64,000 nt of DNA from Promethearchaeota archaeon (GTDB taxonomy: Archaea > Asgardarchaeota > Lokiarchaeia > Sigyniarchaeales > SOKP01), in the NCBI GenBank assembly GCA_018238625.1, contig JABCSY010000001.1:45279-109278 (forward strand), read 5' to 3'. How positions within the stretch are numbered: position 1 is the stretch's first letter; each line of letters opens with the position of its first letter. The translations under genes and the position numbers were made by a program. Below, in pieces: positions 8,310 through 17,113 of this stretch. The notes under the pieces were generated by a model that did not search any database, had not been told where the DNA came from, and saw only the letters and a list, made by a program, of their open reading frames with translations.

Positions 8310-9073
8310 CAATCCTTCCCTCCTACATGTGATTTTGAGAACCTATAATAAATCCCTTTATATTTTCTTAGATCTTTAGAAAGATTAAAAAGGCTTAAGA
8401 AATTGATTAAATTCGAGGTAAACCCCTTTGAAACAGGACCTAAACATCCTTCACAGGGTAATCCTTGATTTATGCAGAGATGGTCGCAGCCATCCCGAGT
8501 AACAGGGCCTAAACATAAAATCCCATCGTTCAAAAAACACGATAAATTTTCTTCCGGAAAACGAATTTCATCGTTTCTTGGAACTATCTTTTCTATTGTT
8601 AATGGTAAATCTAATTTTGCTTGGTTGTTTAAAGGACAAGTAGAACACATATTTTTTGAGCTTAGCTCGAATTTTTTGTTCTCAACTAGCCTTAATAAAC
8701 AATTTCCTAAAAGTATAGATGGAGGCGGGCATCCAGGTATAATACCATCAACTTCTACAAACTTTGAAATAGGATACGCTTCTTTTTTATTTGAGAGACT
8801 AAGAATTCCCCCAAACGCTGAGCATGTACCTAATGCATATAGTTTTTTTGCATTTTTTCGTATTTCTTGAAGATACTCGATTTGATTCTTTTCTGATACG
8901 CACCCCTCTACTAGCGCTATATCGCATTCTTTAATCTCTAAATTATCAGATATAAATGGAAAATATTCGATTTTCGTTCTTTCAAGAAATTGTGGAAATA
9001 TATCTAGCGATATTAATGCTGATATACATCCAGTACAAGAAGTTAAAGATGTAATTAAAAATTTAAGCCTCAC
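8309..9073 (-). CDS. NiFe hydrogenase small subunit, MvhG-like
   Basis: Electron-transfer subunit carrying the [FeS] clusters between the NiFe site and the MvhD part of the neighbouring fusion. The proximal cluster ligands are seen as TSCTGC (C13, C16), GTCSAFGG (C83) and GCPPP (C115). The C-terminal third has further Cys groups (CSTCPLNN, and the segment CLGPVTRDGCDHLCINQGLPCEGC cut here as separate groups) fitting two more clusters. There is no Tat signal, so it is cytoplasmic. It starts with GTG at 9073 after a GGAGG eight bases upstream, overlaps the end of hdrA by 11 bases and the large-subunit start by one base, so all three are one coupled operon. Confidence 0.88.
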   Translation of the reverse strand: MRLKFLITSLTSCTGCISALISLDIFPQFLERTKIEYFPFISDNLEIKECDIALVEGCVSEKNQIEYLQEIRKNAKKLYALGTCSAFGGILSLSNKKEAYPISKFVEVDGIIPGCPPPSILLGNCLLRLVENKKFELSSKNMCSTCPLNNQAKLDLPLTIEKIVPRNDEIRFPEENLSCFLNDGILCLGPVTRDGCDHLCINQGLPCEGCLGPVSKGFTSNLINFLSLFNLSKDLRKYKGIYYRFSKSHVGGKD

Positions 9074-11609
9074 TTTTAATCTCCTCCTTTAGTAAATTAT
9101 AGAATTTATTAGAGATTTCAGCAAATAGCTGTCCTTCTACTCCGTTTAAACTCATCACTATTATCCGTCTGCTTAACTTTGGTCCTAGAATCTTTTTTAA
9201 AAGCCCAACTCTTTTTTTTAATTTTTCAATCCCGTCAATATATCTACAAGAATCCTTTCTGCAACCGATAATCATAACTCCGTCAAACCCCATTTCAAGA
9301 GATTTAACAATGAATTCAGTATCAATACGGCCAGTACAAGGAACAGAGATTATAAAAACATTAGGTTGATATAACAATTTCTTTAATCCTGCATTGTCAG
9401 CGGCAGCGTAACCGCACGATTGGCAACAAAAAGCGATGATTTTTGGTTTTTTATTGAATTTTGAGAAAATTTCGATCGTTTTTAAAATCTTTTCTGATGT
9501 ATTTATATTCATTTCGATGGCATTAGTAGGACAAACACTAACACACATACCACAAGCTTTACATTTAAACTTATCAACAGTAATTTTTTCGGAGTTTATG
9601 CTTATTGCATTGTAAGGGCAAGAAATAACGCAGAGGTTACACAATCCACATTTGTCTTCATTAATCTCTATTCCAGTATATTCTGTTATTAAATAATCGT
9701 TTGAAAGAAGTGATATTACTTTTAACGCTATGTTATTGGTGGTTGCTATAGTCGAGTGATAATTTAATGGGCCAAATATTGTTCCAACACCATAAATACC
9801 AGAAGCTAAAGTTTCTTCACTCATAAAACCATAATCATTTAAAGTGAAGTCCATAATCTTTCTTAGAGATTTCAAATCCTTATTTGGAATTAATTTAAGG
9901 TTTAAAACAATCAAATCACTTTGAAACTCAATAGAATCCGCAATTACATAGTTAATATTCTCTTTTGTCTCAATTAATACTTTATTAGCGTAAAGAAATC
10001 TCGGATGAGTAGATTTTAGTATTATCTCGTCTTTTTCTTTTAGTTTACTTAAATCGTAAAAAACATTAACTTCACAATCAGGGCTCTTTACTTTAATAAC
10101 ATCTATATACTTTAGGGTTAAAATATCCGAATATTCACATAGATAGTTTGAAGATCCAACTTCTTGAATAATTGATATTGTTTTTACTGGTTTCCCATCA
10201 GATAATTTTACTATCTTTCCATCAGTTAGGCCATCTGAACATAAAATTCGTTCAAATTCTGCTGAAGTTATAATATTATTTTGTGGATTATAATTATATT
10301 CTTTTAAATTTGAAGAAAGATCTGAACCAATAGCTATAACTTTAGCGCCTACTTTAATTCTTAATTCCTTAGGCTTTTCTCTTAAATTAATTGCTTTATT
10401 TGCACAAGCACGTTCACATATTCCACATTCAAGGCAGCTTTTAATATCTTCATCGTCAATAACAGGAACATAAGGATAACAATATTGAAAAGGAAAGTGA
10501 ATTATTTTTCTATGCGTTAAACCAAATTCATATAGATTAACTTTCTCTCGAGCACACACATCCACACATTGCTTACAACCTGTACATTTTGTCTCATCAA
10601 CATAGCGAGGATTTTTAATTAAACTTATAGTAAAATTGCCAACTTCTCCCGATACGCTAATTATTTCCGTATTTGTCAAGATCTCAATATTATTTTCTTT
10701 CACAATTTCCCCAATTAATTCGGAGATTAAACAAGTAGAGCAATCTCCCATATTTGAAATCTTTTGCCATCTTGCTACTTTTCCTCCTAATGTAGGAGAC
10801 TTTTCAATTAGGTAACACTTAATACCTGCCCTTGATAAGTTTAACGCTATATTCATACCAGCAATCCCTCCTCCCAGAATTGCGCAACTTTTTTCAACTT
10901 CAACTCTTTTTATCTTAATTGGTTTTTGAAGACTTACTCGATTAACTGAGGCTTCAATAAGTAATTGCGCTTTTTTCAAAGTTAAAAGGCTATCAATGTG
11001 CTTTTTACTTGAATAATGTACCCAACAACATTGTTCTCTTATATTTGCAATCTCAATATTAGCATTATCAATTATATTATGAAAAAGACGTTCAAATACA
11101 TGTTGATGTGTTTTAGGAGAACAGGCAGCGATAACAATTTTATTTACGAAGTTATCAGTAATCCAATTATTAATTTTATCTTGGTTTTTTTCTTGACATA
11201 AATTATCAAGAATTTTAACTGAGACTACATTATTTATTTTACTTGCATAGTTTTCTAAGGAATTAATGTTAAGGACATTTGAAACTTCTGTATTACAATT
11301 ACAGATGATAACACCTATTCTGTTTATTTCGCTTCCTTTTGATTTTAAATAGTCTATTTCCTCTCCAGATAAAATTCTTTTATTTAATCCTAATATCCTT
11401 AAAACTCTTTTACCGTCATCTGTTAAATAATATGATTTTTTGTCTTTACTTACTAAATTATTAAGCTTTTTCAAATGAAAATTTAATTGCCCTGTTTGTT
11501 CTATACCTAACTTCATCATTAATTCAGTATATGGAATAAAACCTTCTTCTTCGAGAATGTATAAGAGTTTTCTTCTGATTGGATGAGCTAAAATTGAATA
11601 AATATCCAT
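9063..11609 (-). CDS. Winged-helix/HdrA/MvhD fusion protein
   Basis: An 848-residue fusion. Residues 1-80 form an ArsR-like winged helix (MDIYSILAHPIRRKLLYILE, GQLNFHLKKLN, YLTDDGKRVLRIL). Residues 95-715 are HdrA: N-terminal CNC segment, IREQCCWVH, FAD fold GGGIAGMN (about 247-254), and four [4Fe-4S] motifs at about 342-352, 392-401, 654-664 and 683-693. Residues 722-848 are MvhD (FCCQSCGYAAADNAG, VPCTGRID, GCRKDSCRY), the electron entry from the hydrogenase. HdrA is the flavin-bifurcating subunit of heterodisulfide reductase. HdrA-MvhD fusions are known in some archaea; a DNA-binding head is not something I know. The frame is continuous, with the ATG at 11609. No HdrB or HdrC gene is in the window. 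It leads the operon with mvhG- and mvhA-like genes. Confidence 0.92.
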   Translation of the reverse strand: MDIYSILAHPIRRKLLYILEEEGFIPYTELMMKLGIEQTGQLNFHLKKLNNLVSKDKKSYYLTDDGKRVLRILGLNKRILSGEEIDYLKSKGSEINRIGVIICNCNTEVSNVLNINSLENYASKINNVVSVKILDNLCQEKNQDKINNWITDNFVNKIVIAACSPKTHQHVFERLFHNIIDNANIEIANIREQCCWVHYSSKKHIDSLLTLKKAQLLIEASVNRVSLQKPIKIKRVEVEKSCAILGGGIAGMNIALNLSRAGIKCYLIEKSPTLGGKVARWQKISNMGDCSTCLISELIGEIVKENNIEILTNTEIISVSGEVGNFTISLIKNPRYVDETKCTGCKQCVDVCAREKVNLYEFGLTHRKIIHFPFQYCYPYVPVIDDEDIKSCLECGICERACANKAINLREKPKELRIKVGAKVIAIGSDLSSNLKEYNYNPQNNIITSAEFERILCSDGLTDGKIVKLSDGKPVKTISIIQEVGSSNYLCEYSDILTLKYIDVIKVKSPDCEVNVFYDLSKLKEKDEIILKSTHPRFLYANKVLIETKENINYVIADSIEFQSDLIVLNLKLIPNKDLKSLRKIMDFTLNDYGFMSEETLASGIYGVGTIFGPLNYHSTIATTNNIALKVISLLSNDYLITEYTGIEINEDKCGLCNLCVISCPYNAISINSEKITVDKFKCKACGMCVSVCPTNAIEMNINTSEKILKTIEIFSKFNKKPKIIAFCCQSCGYAAADNAGLKKLLYQPNVFIISVPCTGRIDTEFIVKSLEMGFDGVMIIGCRKDSCRYIDGIEKLKKRVGLLKKILGPKLSRRIIVMSLNGVEGQLFAEISNKFYNLLKEEIKSEA

Positions 11610-11662
11610 TTCTGAGCTTTCCTATTGATTTTTTATTTTAAATTTATTTTGTTAAAAAAAAA

Positions 11663-11675
11663 AATTTGACAAATT
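11663..11675. promoter_or_regulatory. 13-bp palindrome in the divergent hdrA promoter region
   Basis: AATTTGACAAATT is a perfect palindrome around a central base, 54 bases upstream of the winged-helix/HdrA start. The gap 11610-11931 (about 320 bases) separates the hydrogenase operon from the divergent C1 genes and holds no ORF or RNA gene that I can see. On the minus strand the site reads TTGTCAAATT followed by a T-rich stretch, the same word as at 11843-11852 on the plus strand before the divergent gene. A transcription-factor site, possibly for the winged helix of HdrA itself, is an inference; short AT-rich palindromes also arise by chance. Confidence 0.4.
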
Positions 11676-11818
11676 ATTTTTTCTTCATGACAATATATGT
11701 TGTAAAAATATATAAATGTGTTAGAAAATGATCATATGATCCGCGAATTTCATTAATAAAAATGACGATTTTCGATTAACTAAAAAATTTGTTTAGAAAA
11801 TAATTTTGATAATATTTC

Positions 11819-11886
11819 TTATCAATATGTTAAAAAATTTTCTTGTCAAATTCTTTTTATTTTAGGCTTATGACAATTTAATTAGG
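11819..11886 (+). promoter_or_regulatory. Putative promoter block, copy 1
   Basis: This 68-base block aligns without gaps to 16754-16821, with 54 of 68 positions identical by hand count. It holds TCTTGTCAAATTCTTT, then a TATA-like AT run (about 11854-11863), then GGCTTATG and ATTTAATTAG. It ends 45 bases before the ATG at 11932, where an AGGTG Shine-Dalgarno follows. The conserved order in front of two different genes suggests a promoter with a bound regulator rather than coding similarity. Confidence 0.5.
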
Positions 11887-11931
11887 TAAGTATTTTTTTA
11901 AAAAGTTGAAATAAAAGAGGTGTATTATTAT

Positions 11932-12549
11932 ATGGAAGTATTGGAATTGAAACCAGTAAAAAATAAAAAAATAATAGTGTATATGTCCTCAAAAGAAAAT
12001 GGTAGGTATTTTCAAAATCAAGATACATCAAGATTAACTGATTTTCTCAAAAAGAAAGATGTTAACTTTGTAACCGTAGATTTTCAAGTAGATATGAAAG
12101 TGTTTAAGAAAACACCTTTTGCACAAACATTAGATAAACTTGGAATACCATATATTCAAGTAGATATTCCAGATTATGCAATGGGATATCTTTACGAAGA
12201 AATTGTCGAAAAACAAGAACTTCAAAATGAATTATTTGAAGAATACGACAATATGAGCGATAAAGAATCTTTCAAAGGGCAAAGTCTAAAAAATTGGATT
12301 GACATGCTAAGCGAAGAAATTCAAGAAAGAGAGATTTTTTTAAGCTTGAAACTAAGACCACAGTGGATCGTAAAAAAAATGCTAGATTTTGCAAATCGTT
12401 TTGAAAATGAAGTGGTTTCTTTTGTACATTTTGTTCAAGAGGATATTTGCGAGGATATTTGCCCTCAAGTCGTTGCAAATTTAAGAGATTTGGGAGTAAA
12501 AGTAATTTCCTATACTAAAAAACACACAATTCAAAATATTATATTTTAA
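11932..12549 (+). CDS. Uncharacterised protein A of the C1 locus
   Basis: Function unknown. The reading frame opens at GTG 11920, but that GTG is part of the AGGTG Shine-Dalgarno, so I place the start at ATG 11932 (205 residues). This gives MEVLELKPVK, matching the next gene's MPEVLELKPLK. The two proteins appear paralogous: an N-terminal beta-strand, a segment LGIPYIQVDIPDYAMGYLYEE (cut at 20 in use) followed by a long charged helix, and a C-terminal alpha/beta segment. It has no signal peptide or membrane helix. With the next two genes it forms a tandem plus-strand run ending in the MtdA/B-like dehydrogenase, so a role in C1-carrier metabolism is possible but unproven. Confidence 0.75.
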   Translation: MEVLELKPVKNKKIIVYMSSKENGRYFQNQDTSRLTDFLKKKDVNFVTVDFQVDMKVFKKTPFAQTLDKLGIPYIQVDIPDYAMGYLYEEIVEKQELQNELFEEYDNMSDKESFKGQSLKNWIDMLSEEIQEREIFLSLKLRPQWIVKKMLDFANRFENEVVSFVHFVQEDICEDICPQVVANLRDLGVKVISYTKKHTIQNIIF

Positions 12550-12572
12550 TTAAAAAAAAGGAGTTAAAAAAA

Positions 12573-13304
12573 ATGCCAGAAGTATTAGAATTAAAGCCAT
12601 TAAAAGATAAGCATTTAAAGCTTATCATGGTAGAAAGTGAGTTTCCAATAGATTGGTGGTTCGAAGTTCCTAAAGAAAAAAAGGAAGATTTGCTATGGTC
12701 TTTACATCTTATTAGCAAAGAATATCTTCAGCTCATCGATGGTTTAATAGACAAATATTCACCTGATTTTGCTTTAGAAGAAAAACCTAATTTTTGGGAT
12801 GACCCGTTAAACCCTAACGATCCTCTAAAAACATTACTCAAAAAGAAAGGAATTCGATTTAAACATGCTGATATCTCTGAAAATGCGGAATTTTATCTTT
12901 CTGCTGCTTTGGATGAACACAGAAGTATGCTACAAACACTTGAAAAACGAATCAAAGAGATAATTACAGAAAATGGTGGTGTTCCTTCCGAAGATGAACT
13001 TTTCCAACAATTAGTTTTATGGAAGGACTATCTCAAAAATGATTATGACTCACAAGAAGATGAAATACGATATAAAGTTAGAGAAGCTTGGATGATGATG
13101 AATACTCTAAACCTTGCAAAGGAGATTAAAGGGAAAAAATTAAAGGGGTTATTTATTTGCGATTTAAGGCACTTTGAAGGCTTAGATAAGTTAGCAAACG
13201 ATTTAGGCATCGATACAGAGCAGATTAAAATTAAAAGAACTATTAAAACCGCAGAAATCGAAAAAGAGTATGAAGAAGAGGTAGAAGTTGAAATATCTAA
13301 ATAA
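12573..13304 (+). CDS. Uncharacterised protein B of the C1 locus (paralogue of A)
   Basis: Function unknown; 243 residues, acidic, soluble. It begins MPEVLELKPLK after a good AGGAG Shine-Dalgarno. The layout resembles TraB-type proteins in outline: an N-terminal strand, ISKEYLQLIDGLIDKYSPDF followed by ALEE, a long helical middle, then AWMMMNTLNLAKEIKGKKLK followed by a terminal strand GLFICDLRHFEGL. TraB's GxHE/GxGH-type motifs are not clearly kept, so this is only a suggestion. The C-terminus is a Glu/Lys-rich tail. It follows gene A by 23 bases and is followed by a T10 tract, then by the MtdA/B-like gene. Confidence 0.75.
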   Translation: MPEVLELKPLKDKHLKLIMVESEFPIDWWFEVPKEKKEDLLWSLHLISKEYLQLIDGLIDKYSPDFALEEKPNFWDDPLNPNDPLKTLLKKKGIRFKHADISENAEFYLSAALDEHRSMLQTLEKRIKEIITENGGVPSEDELFQQLVLWKDYLKNDYDSQEDEIRYKVREAWMMMNTLNLAKEIKGKKLKGLFICDLRHFEGLDKLANDLGIDTEQIKIKRTIKTAEIEKEYEEEVEVEISK

Positions 13305-13314
13305 TTTTTTTTTT
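13305..13314 (+). terminator. T10 tract directly after gene B
   Basis: Ten consecutive T residues follow the TAA stop of the preceding gene with no gap. Archaeal RNA polymerase terminates at U-tracts without needing a hairpin, so this may end or attenuate the transcript before the MtdA/B-like gene 45 bases further on. AT-rich DNA makes such runs common, so the call is tentative. Confidence 0.35.
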
Positions 13315-13358
13315 AGTTATAATTTCTATGAATTTTATAGTTTAAATAACGATGTGAG

Positions 13359-14372
13359 ATGAGAAAAATTACTCAAAATGATGAAATTGGAAATAAAATT
13401 GAAAGTATTCTCGGTAAAAAATCAATAATAGAATTGACGCCAATTAAAATAAAGAAAAAGGATAGTTCAGATAAGATTTGCTATTTTTTTGACACGGATG
13501 ATAACGCTTCTCCGTTTGACATAAACATGGCTTACGACGCTGGTTTTGATATCGTTGTGCCAATAAGTAAAATGACGGCGGATCAAGTTCCTAAACTTGT
13601 CCAGGATGCTATATTTTCACGTAAACCTAAAGCACGGACAACATTTTTTATTGGGGGATCTAATGTAAAGGAGGGGGAAAAAATCGCTAGGAAAGTCATT
13701 GAATCCTTAGTACCTCCATTTGAATGTCCCGTAATAATAGATCCAAGGGGTTCTCATACTACTGCTTCTGCTGTTGTAGCTAAGACTTTATACGACGCTA
13801 AAAATATCCATAAAATTAGTGATTTAAAAGGAGAAAAAGTCGTAATCTATGGGGCAGGCCCAGTTGCCAGAATTGCTGCTATATTAGCAGCAAAAGAAGG
13901 GTTGAATGTATTTTTAGTTGAAACTTGGGATAAATCGAACGAAGAATTTATAAAAAATCTTGCTAAAGAAGTAACCGAAGAAGCTGGCGAGGGTGCAACC
14001 GAGATTAAAGGGGTGTTTGCGCCTGAAAAAGAACAAAGATATGATGTTGCTAAAGATGCGCTTATTATCTGGTCTTTAGCTGCTGCTGGTGTTGAAATTT
14101 TATCAAGCAATCTAATGGAAAGATTAGAAGGTAAGAAAATTGTAGTAGATATCAATTTAGTTCCCCCTTATGGAATTGAAGGAATAAGACCAAAACACGA
14201 TAATAAAGAAATATATTCAGGAATTTTTGGAATCGGAGCATTAGCATTAGGTCGATTAAAAGCAAATTCGGAGGGAGAAATATTGAAAGAAGCAACAAAA
14301 ACTAAAGGTACAAAGGTATTTGATTATAGCTATGCGTTCGAAGTTGCTAAAAAATTGTTATCTAAGATTTAA
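13359..14372 (+). CDS. NAD(P)-dependent methylene-H4MPT dehydrogenase, MtdA/MtdB-like
   Basis: This enzyme oxidises methylene-H4MPT (or methylene-H4F) to the methenyl form with NAD(P). The N-terminal substrate domain carries FFDTDDNASPFDINMAYDAG (about 43-62) and QDAIFSRKPKA (about 82-92), typical of MtdA/MtdB. The Rossmann domain has VVIYGAGPVARIAA (about 161-174), and the C-terminus has GIGALALGRLK. At 337 residues it is longer than bacterial MtdB (about 300) because of an extra N-terminus of about 40 residues. Only weak Shine-Dalgarno sequence precedes the ATG. It is unrelated to the F420-dependent Mtd encoded at 17-18 kb, so the locus holds two cofactor solutions for the same step. Whether it uses NAD or NADP cannot be told. 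Confidence 0.85.
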   Translation: MRKITQNDEIGNKIESILGKKSIIELTPIKIKKKDSSDKICYFFDTDDNASPFDINMAYDAGFDIVVPISKMTADQVPKLVQDAIFSRKPKARTTFFIGGSNVKEGEKIARKVIESLVPPFECPVIIDPRGSHTTASAVVAKTLYDAKNIHKISDLKGEKVVIYGAGPVARIAAILAAKEGLNVFLVETWDKSNEEFIKNLAKEVTEEAGEGATEIKGVFAPEKEQRYDVAKDALIIWSLAAAGVEILSSNLMERLEGKKIVVDINLVPPYGIEGIRPKHDNKEIYSGIFGIGALALGRLKANSEGEILKEATKTKGTKVFDYSYAFEVAKKLLSKI

Positions 14373-14387
14373 ATTCTTAAATTTTTA

Positions 14388-14399
14388 TTTTTTTTTTTT
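14388..14399 (+). terminator. T12 tract after the MtdA/B-like gene
   Basis: A run of twelve T residues begins 16 bases after the stop codon, preceded by another T5 run. There is no hairpin. It fits archaeal U-tract termination and separates this unit from the cdc48 gene, whose ATG is 36 bases downstream. Confidence 0.45.
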
Positions 14400-14434
14400 A
14401 TTGATTTATTAAATAGTTTTTAAAGGGGAATAAA

Positions 14435-16708
14435 ATGGTTGAGAATATTGATGGGATTGTAAGTAAAGTAAGGATAAAAGACGCATTCAAAGAAGACGCA
14501 GGGAGAGGTATTGTAAGAGTAGACCCAGAAATAGTTTCAAATTTAAAACTTAAGGTAGGTGATGTAATTAAAATCATCCATCCTGTAGTAAATAAAAAAA
14601 CTGTTGCTTCTTTGTCAACAGGAAAAAATGAAGATAAAGGAAAAAAGATTATTCGTATGGATCCCTCCCTAAGACGAAATTTAGGAGCCTCAATTGATGA
14701 CCTTGTTGAAATAAAAAAAATCAGTGTAGATATTGCCAATACAATAACCTTTGCTGGGTTAGATAATTCATTAATCCCACGAGATCCTCAAGCTTTAGCT
14801 AGAAAACTAGAAAATAGGGCAATTACAAAAGGAGATAGCTTAAGTTTCTACGCTATGGCTCGCAGAATTGACCTTGTAATCGTTGATTACACTCCTAATT
14901 CTGAAGCGGTTAAAATTCAACTTGATACAAAAATATTATTTAGTGAAAAATCAACTCAAGAAATTAGCGAAATAAAAAAAAAAGAAATAACATATGAAGG
15001 AATTAGTGATTTAGAACAGAGATTACAAGAGATTCAGGGAAAAATAACATACGAAGATATAGGTGGTTTAGAGGATTCGATTCAAAAGATTAGAGAAATG
15101 ATTGAACTACCAATTAGACATCCTGAACTTTTTGAAAGAATTGGAATTGACCCTCCAAAAGGAGTTCTGCTCCATGGGGCTCCAGGTACAGGTAAAACAT
15201 TACTAGCAAAAGCAGTAGCTTATGAGACTGATGCCTATTTTATAAATATTAGTGGCCCTGAAATAATGAGTAAATTTTTTGGTCAAAGTGAAGAAAATCT
15301 TCGAAATAGATTTGAAGAAGCAAAAAATAACGCCCCCTCTATTATTTTTCTCGATGAATTAGATTCAATTGCTCATAAAAGGGATGAAAATAAAGGTCAA
15401 GTAGAATCAAGAGTTGTGGCTCAACTTTTATCTCTTATGGATGGTTTAGAAGGGAGAGGTGAAGTCATAGTCATTGGTGCAACGAATAAAATAAATAATA
15501 TTGATATAGCACTAAGAAGACCAGGTCGTTTTGACAGAGAAATTGAAATTAAAGTACCTGATACTAAAGGCCGCTATGAAGTTTTATTGATCCATACTCG
15601 AGGAATGCCTTTAAATGAGGAAATTGATCTAAATCTTATTGCTGAAAAAACACATGGTTTTGTCGGTGCAGATATAAAATCTTTATGCAAAGAGGCAGCT
15701 ATGCTTGCGATTAGGGAGATACTACCTAATATTGACTTAGATAAACCTATACCGGAAGAAATTTTAAACAAATTAATAATCAAAATGACACATTTTATTA
15801 CAGCATTAAATAGTATTGAGCCATCTGCATTAAGAGAAGTGTTCGTTACACAGCCAACTGAGACTTGGGAGGATATTGGCGGATTAGAAGATGCAAAGCA
15901 GCAATTAAGAGAAATAGTTGAATGGCCATTTAAGTACTCGGGGTTCTATAAACATATGAAATCAAGACCCCCTAATGGAATTTTAATATTTGGTCTTCCT
16001 GGGACCGGTAAGACATTAATGGCTAAAGCGCTTGCCCATGAAACCGAAGTAAATTTTATTTCAGTAAAGGGTCCTGAATTTTTATCAAAATGGGTTGGTG
16101 AAAGTGCTAAAGCTGTAAGAGAAGTATTTCGAAAAGCAAGAACGGCTGCTCCTTGTATTATATTTTTTGACGAAATTGATGCTATCGCAGCAAGAAGGTC
16201 AACATCCTCAAGTTCAAGGGTTATTGAACAAGTTGTAGCGCAATTTTTAACAGAAATGGATGGTTTAGAAGAATTAAAAGATGTTATATTAATAGCGGCT
16301 ACAAATAGACCCGATATTCTCGATCCTGCCATTCTGCGTTCAGGAAGATTCGGAAGGCATATAGAAGTTCCATTACCAAATAAAATATCTCGAATTAAGA
16401 TATTTAAAATACACCTCGCTAATCGTCCAATAGATAATAATATTGATATTGAAAAACTGGCAGAAAGGTTAGAAGGAAATACAGGAGCGGATATAAAAGC
16501 AATCTGCGAAGAAGCTACACTTTTAGCCATTCGCAGAAGTGTCATTAACAATAATATAGATACACAAAATCCTGATTCATATAAAAAGGTTAAAATTTCT
16601 CAAGCTGATTTTGAAAAAGCAATAGAAAAAGTACAATTAGGCGCTAATAAAGCTAAAAGGGCTTATAAAGAAACTATTAAAGAAACTGTCGAAGATATTT
16701 ACAGATAA
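14435..16708 (+). CDS. cdc48: Cdc48/p97/VAT-type AAA+ ATPase
   Basis: This hexameric unfoldase feeds substrates to the proteasome or remodels complexes. At 757 residues it has the full architecture: an N domain (1-180), D1 with Walker A GAPGTGKT (248-255) and Walker B IIFLDE (303-308), and D2 with Walker A GLPGTGKT (520-527) and Walker B IIFFDE (575-580). Arginine-finger segments RRPGRFDRE (D1) and RSGRFGRH (D2) are present. The C-terminus ends VEDIYR and lacks a clear HbYX proteasome-docking motif. A linker insertion at about 425-460 between D1 and D2 carries extra charged residues. The ATG at 14435 follows AAAGGGGAA. It sits among C1 genes, with no obvious functional link. Confidence 0.95.
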   Translation: MVENIDGIVSKVRIKDAFKEDAGRGIVRVDPEIVSNLKLKVGDVIKIIHPVVNKKTVASLSTGKNEDKGKKIIRMDPSLRRNLGASIDDLVEIKKISVDIANTITFAGLDNSLIPRDPQALARKLENRAITKGDSLSFYAMARRIDLVIVDYTPNSEAVKIQLDTKILFSEKSTQEISEIKKKEITYEGISDLEQRLQEIQGKITYEDIGGLEDSIQKIREMIELPIRHPELFERIGIDPPKGVLLHGAPGTGKTLLAKAVAYETDAYFINISGPEIMSKFFGQSEENLRNRFEEAKNNAPSIIFLDELDSIAHKRDENKGQVESRVVAQLLSLMDGLEGRGEVIVIGATNKINNIDIALRRPGRFDREIEIKVPDTKGRYEVLLIHTRGMPLNEEIDLNLIAEKTHGFVGADIKSLCKEAAMLAIREILPNIDLDKPIPEEILNKLIIKMTHFITALNSIEPSALREVFVTQPTETWEDIGGLEDAKQQLREIVEWPFKYSGFYKHMKSRPPNGILIFGLPGTGKTLMAKALAHETEVNFISVKGPEFLSKWVGESAKAVREVFRKARTAAPCIIFFDEIDAIAARRSTSSSSRVIEQVVAQFLTEMDGLEELKDVILIAATNRPDILDPAILRSGRFGRHIEVPLPNKISRIKIFKIHLANRPIDNNIDIEKLAERLEGNTGADIKAICEEATLLAIRRSVINNNIDTQNPDSYKKVKISQADFEKAIEKVQLGANKAKRAYKETIKETVEDIYR

Positions 16709-16753
16709 AAAAAATTAATTAAACTTGTCAAGGATATTTTTTGAAAAATAAAA

Positions 16754-16821
16754 TTATCAATTTATCAAAAATTTTTCTTATCAAATTCTTTAAATTTGTC
16801 GCTTAAGAGTATTTAATTAGA
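16754..16821 (+). promoter_or_regulatory. Putative promoter block, copy 2
   Basis: This is the second copy of the 68-base block at 11819-11886 (54 of 68 identical). It contains TCTTATCAAATTCTTTAAA, then CGCTTAAG and ATTTAATTAG, and ends 40 bases before the ATG at 16862, again followed by an AGGTG Shine-Dalgarno. The TATA-like part is TTTAAATTT at about 16789-16797. Confidence 0.5.
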
Positions 16822-16861
16822 ATGTATAAAAAAATTAAATAAAAATTAAAAGGTGTATATA

Positions 16862-17113
16862 ATGGTGATAAGTTTGGTTAATGAAGTAAATAGTTTTGAA
16901 GAAAAAATCGTTTTATCTTCTAAAAGTGAATTTATATCTGAATTTGCTCGAGGTTACTTTGAAGCGGAGATAATTGAAAAAGAAACACAATTAAATGAAT
17001 ATTTAAATGCGTATAATGCTATTCGTGAGAAAGACTCATTTAATAAACAATACATAGAAACTTTAATATATTTATTAAAATCTGAAATAAAGGGAATCCA
17101 AAAATTGTTTTGA
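16862..17113 (+). CDS. Small uncharacterised acidic helical protein
   Basis: An 83-residue protein with no family I recognise. The frame opens at GTG 16853, but that base triplet belongs to the AGGTG Shine-Dalgarno, so the ATG at 16862 is preferred. The sequence predicts almost entirely helix (about 25-80), rich in Glu, Lys and Asn, without membrane segments or Cys. It has its own promoter-like block, Shine-Dalgarno and hairpin terminator, which argues that it is a real expressed gene. It lies between cdc48 and the convergent mtd. Confidence 0.65.
   Translation: MVISLVNEVNSFEEKIVLSSKSEFISEFARGYFEAEIIEKETQLNEYLNAYNAIREKDSFNKQYIETLIYLLKSEIKGIQKLF

Noticed and set aside
11920..11931. GTG 11920 as start of protein A (and likewise GTG 16853 and GTG 36408 for other genes)
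   Set aside because: Each GTG is part of an AGGTG Shine-Dalgarno sequence directly before a well-spaced ATG.
15946..16551. 201-codon ORF antisense to cdc48
   Set aside because: Antisense to the D2 ATPase domain, whose protein frame is conserved; the reverse translation is Ser/Ile-rich without motifs.
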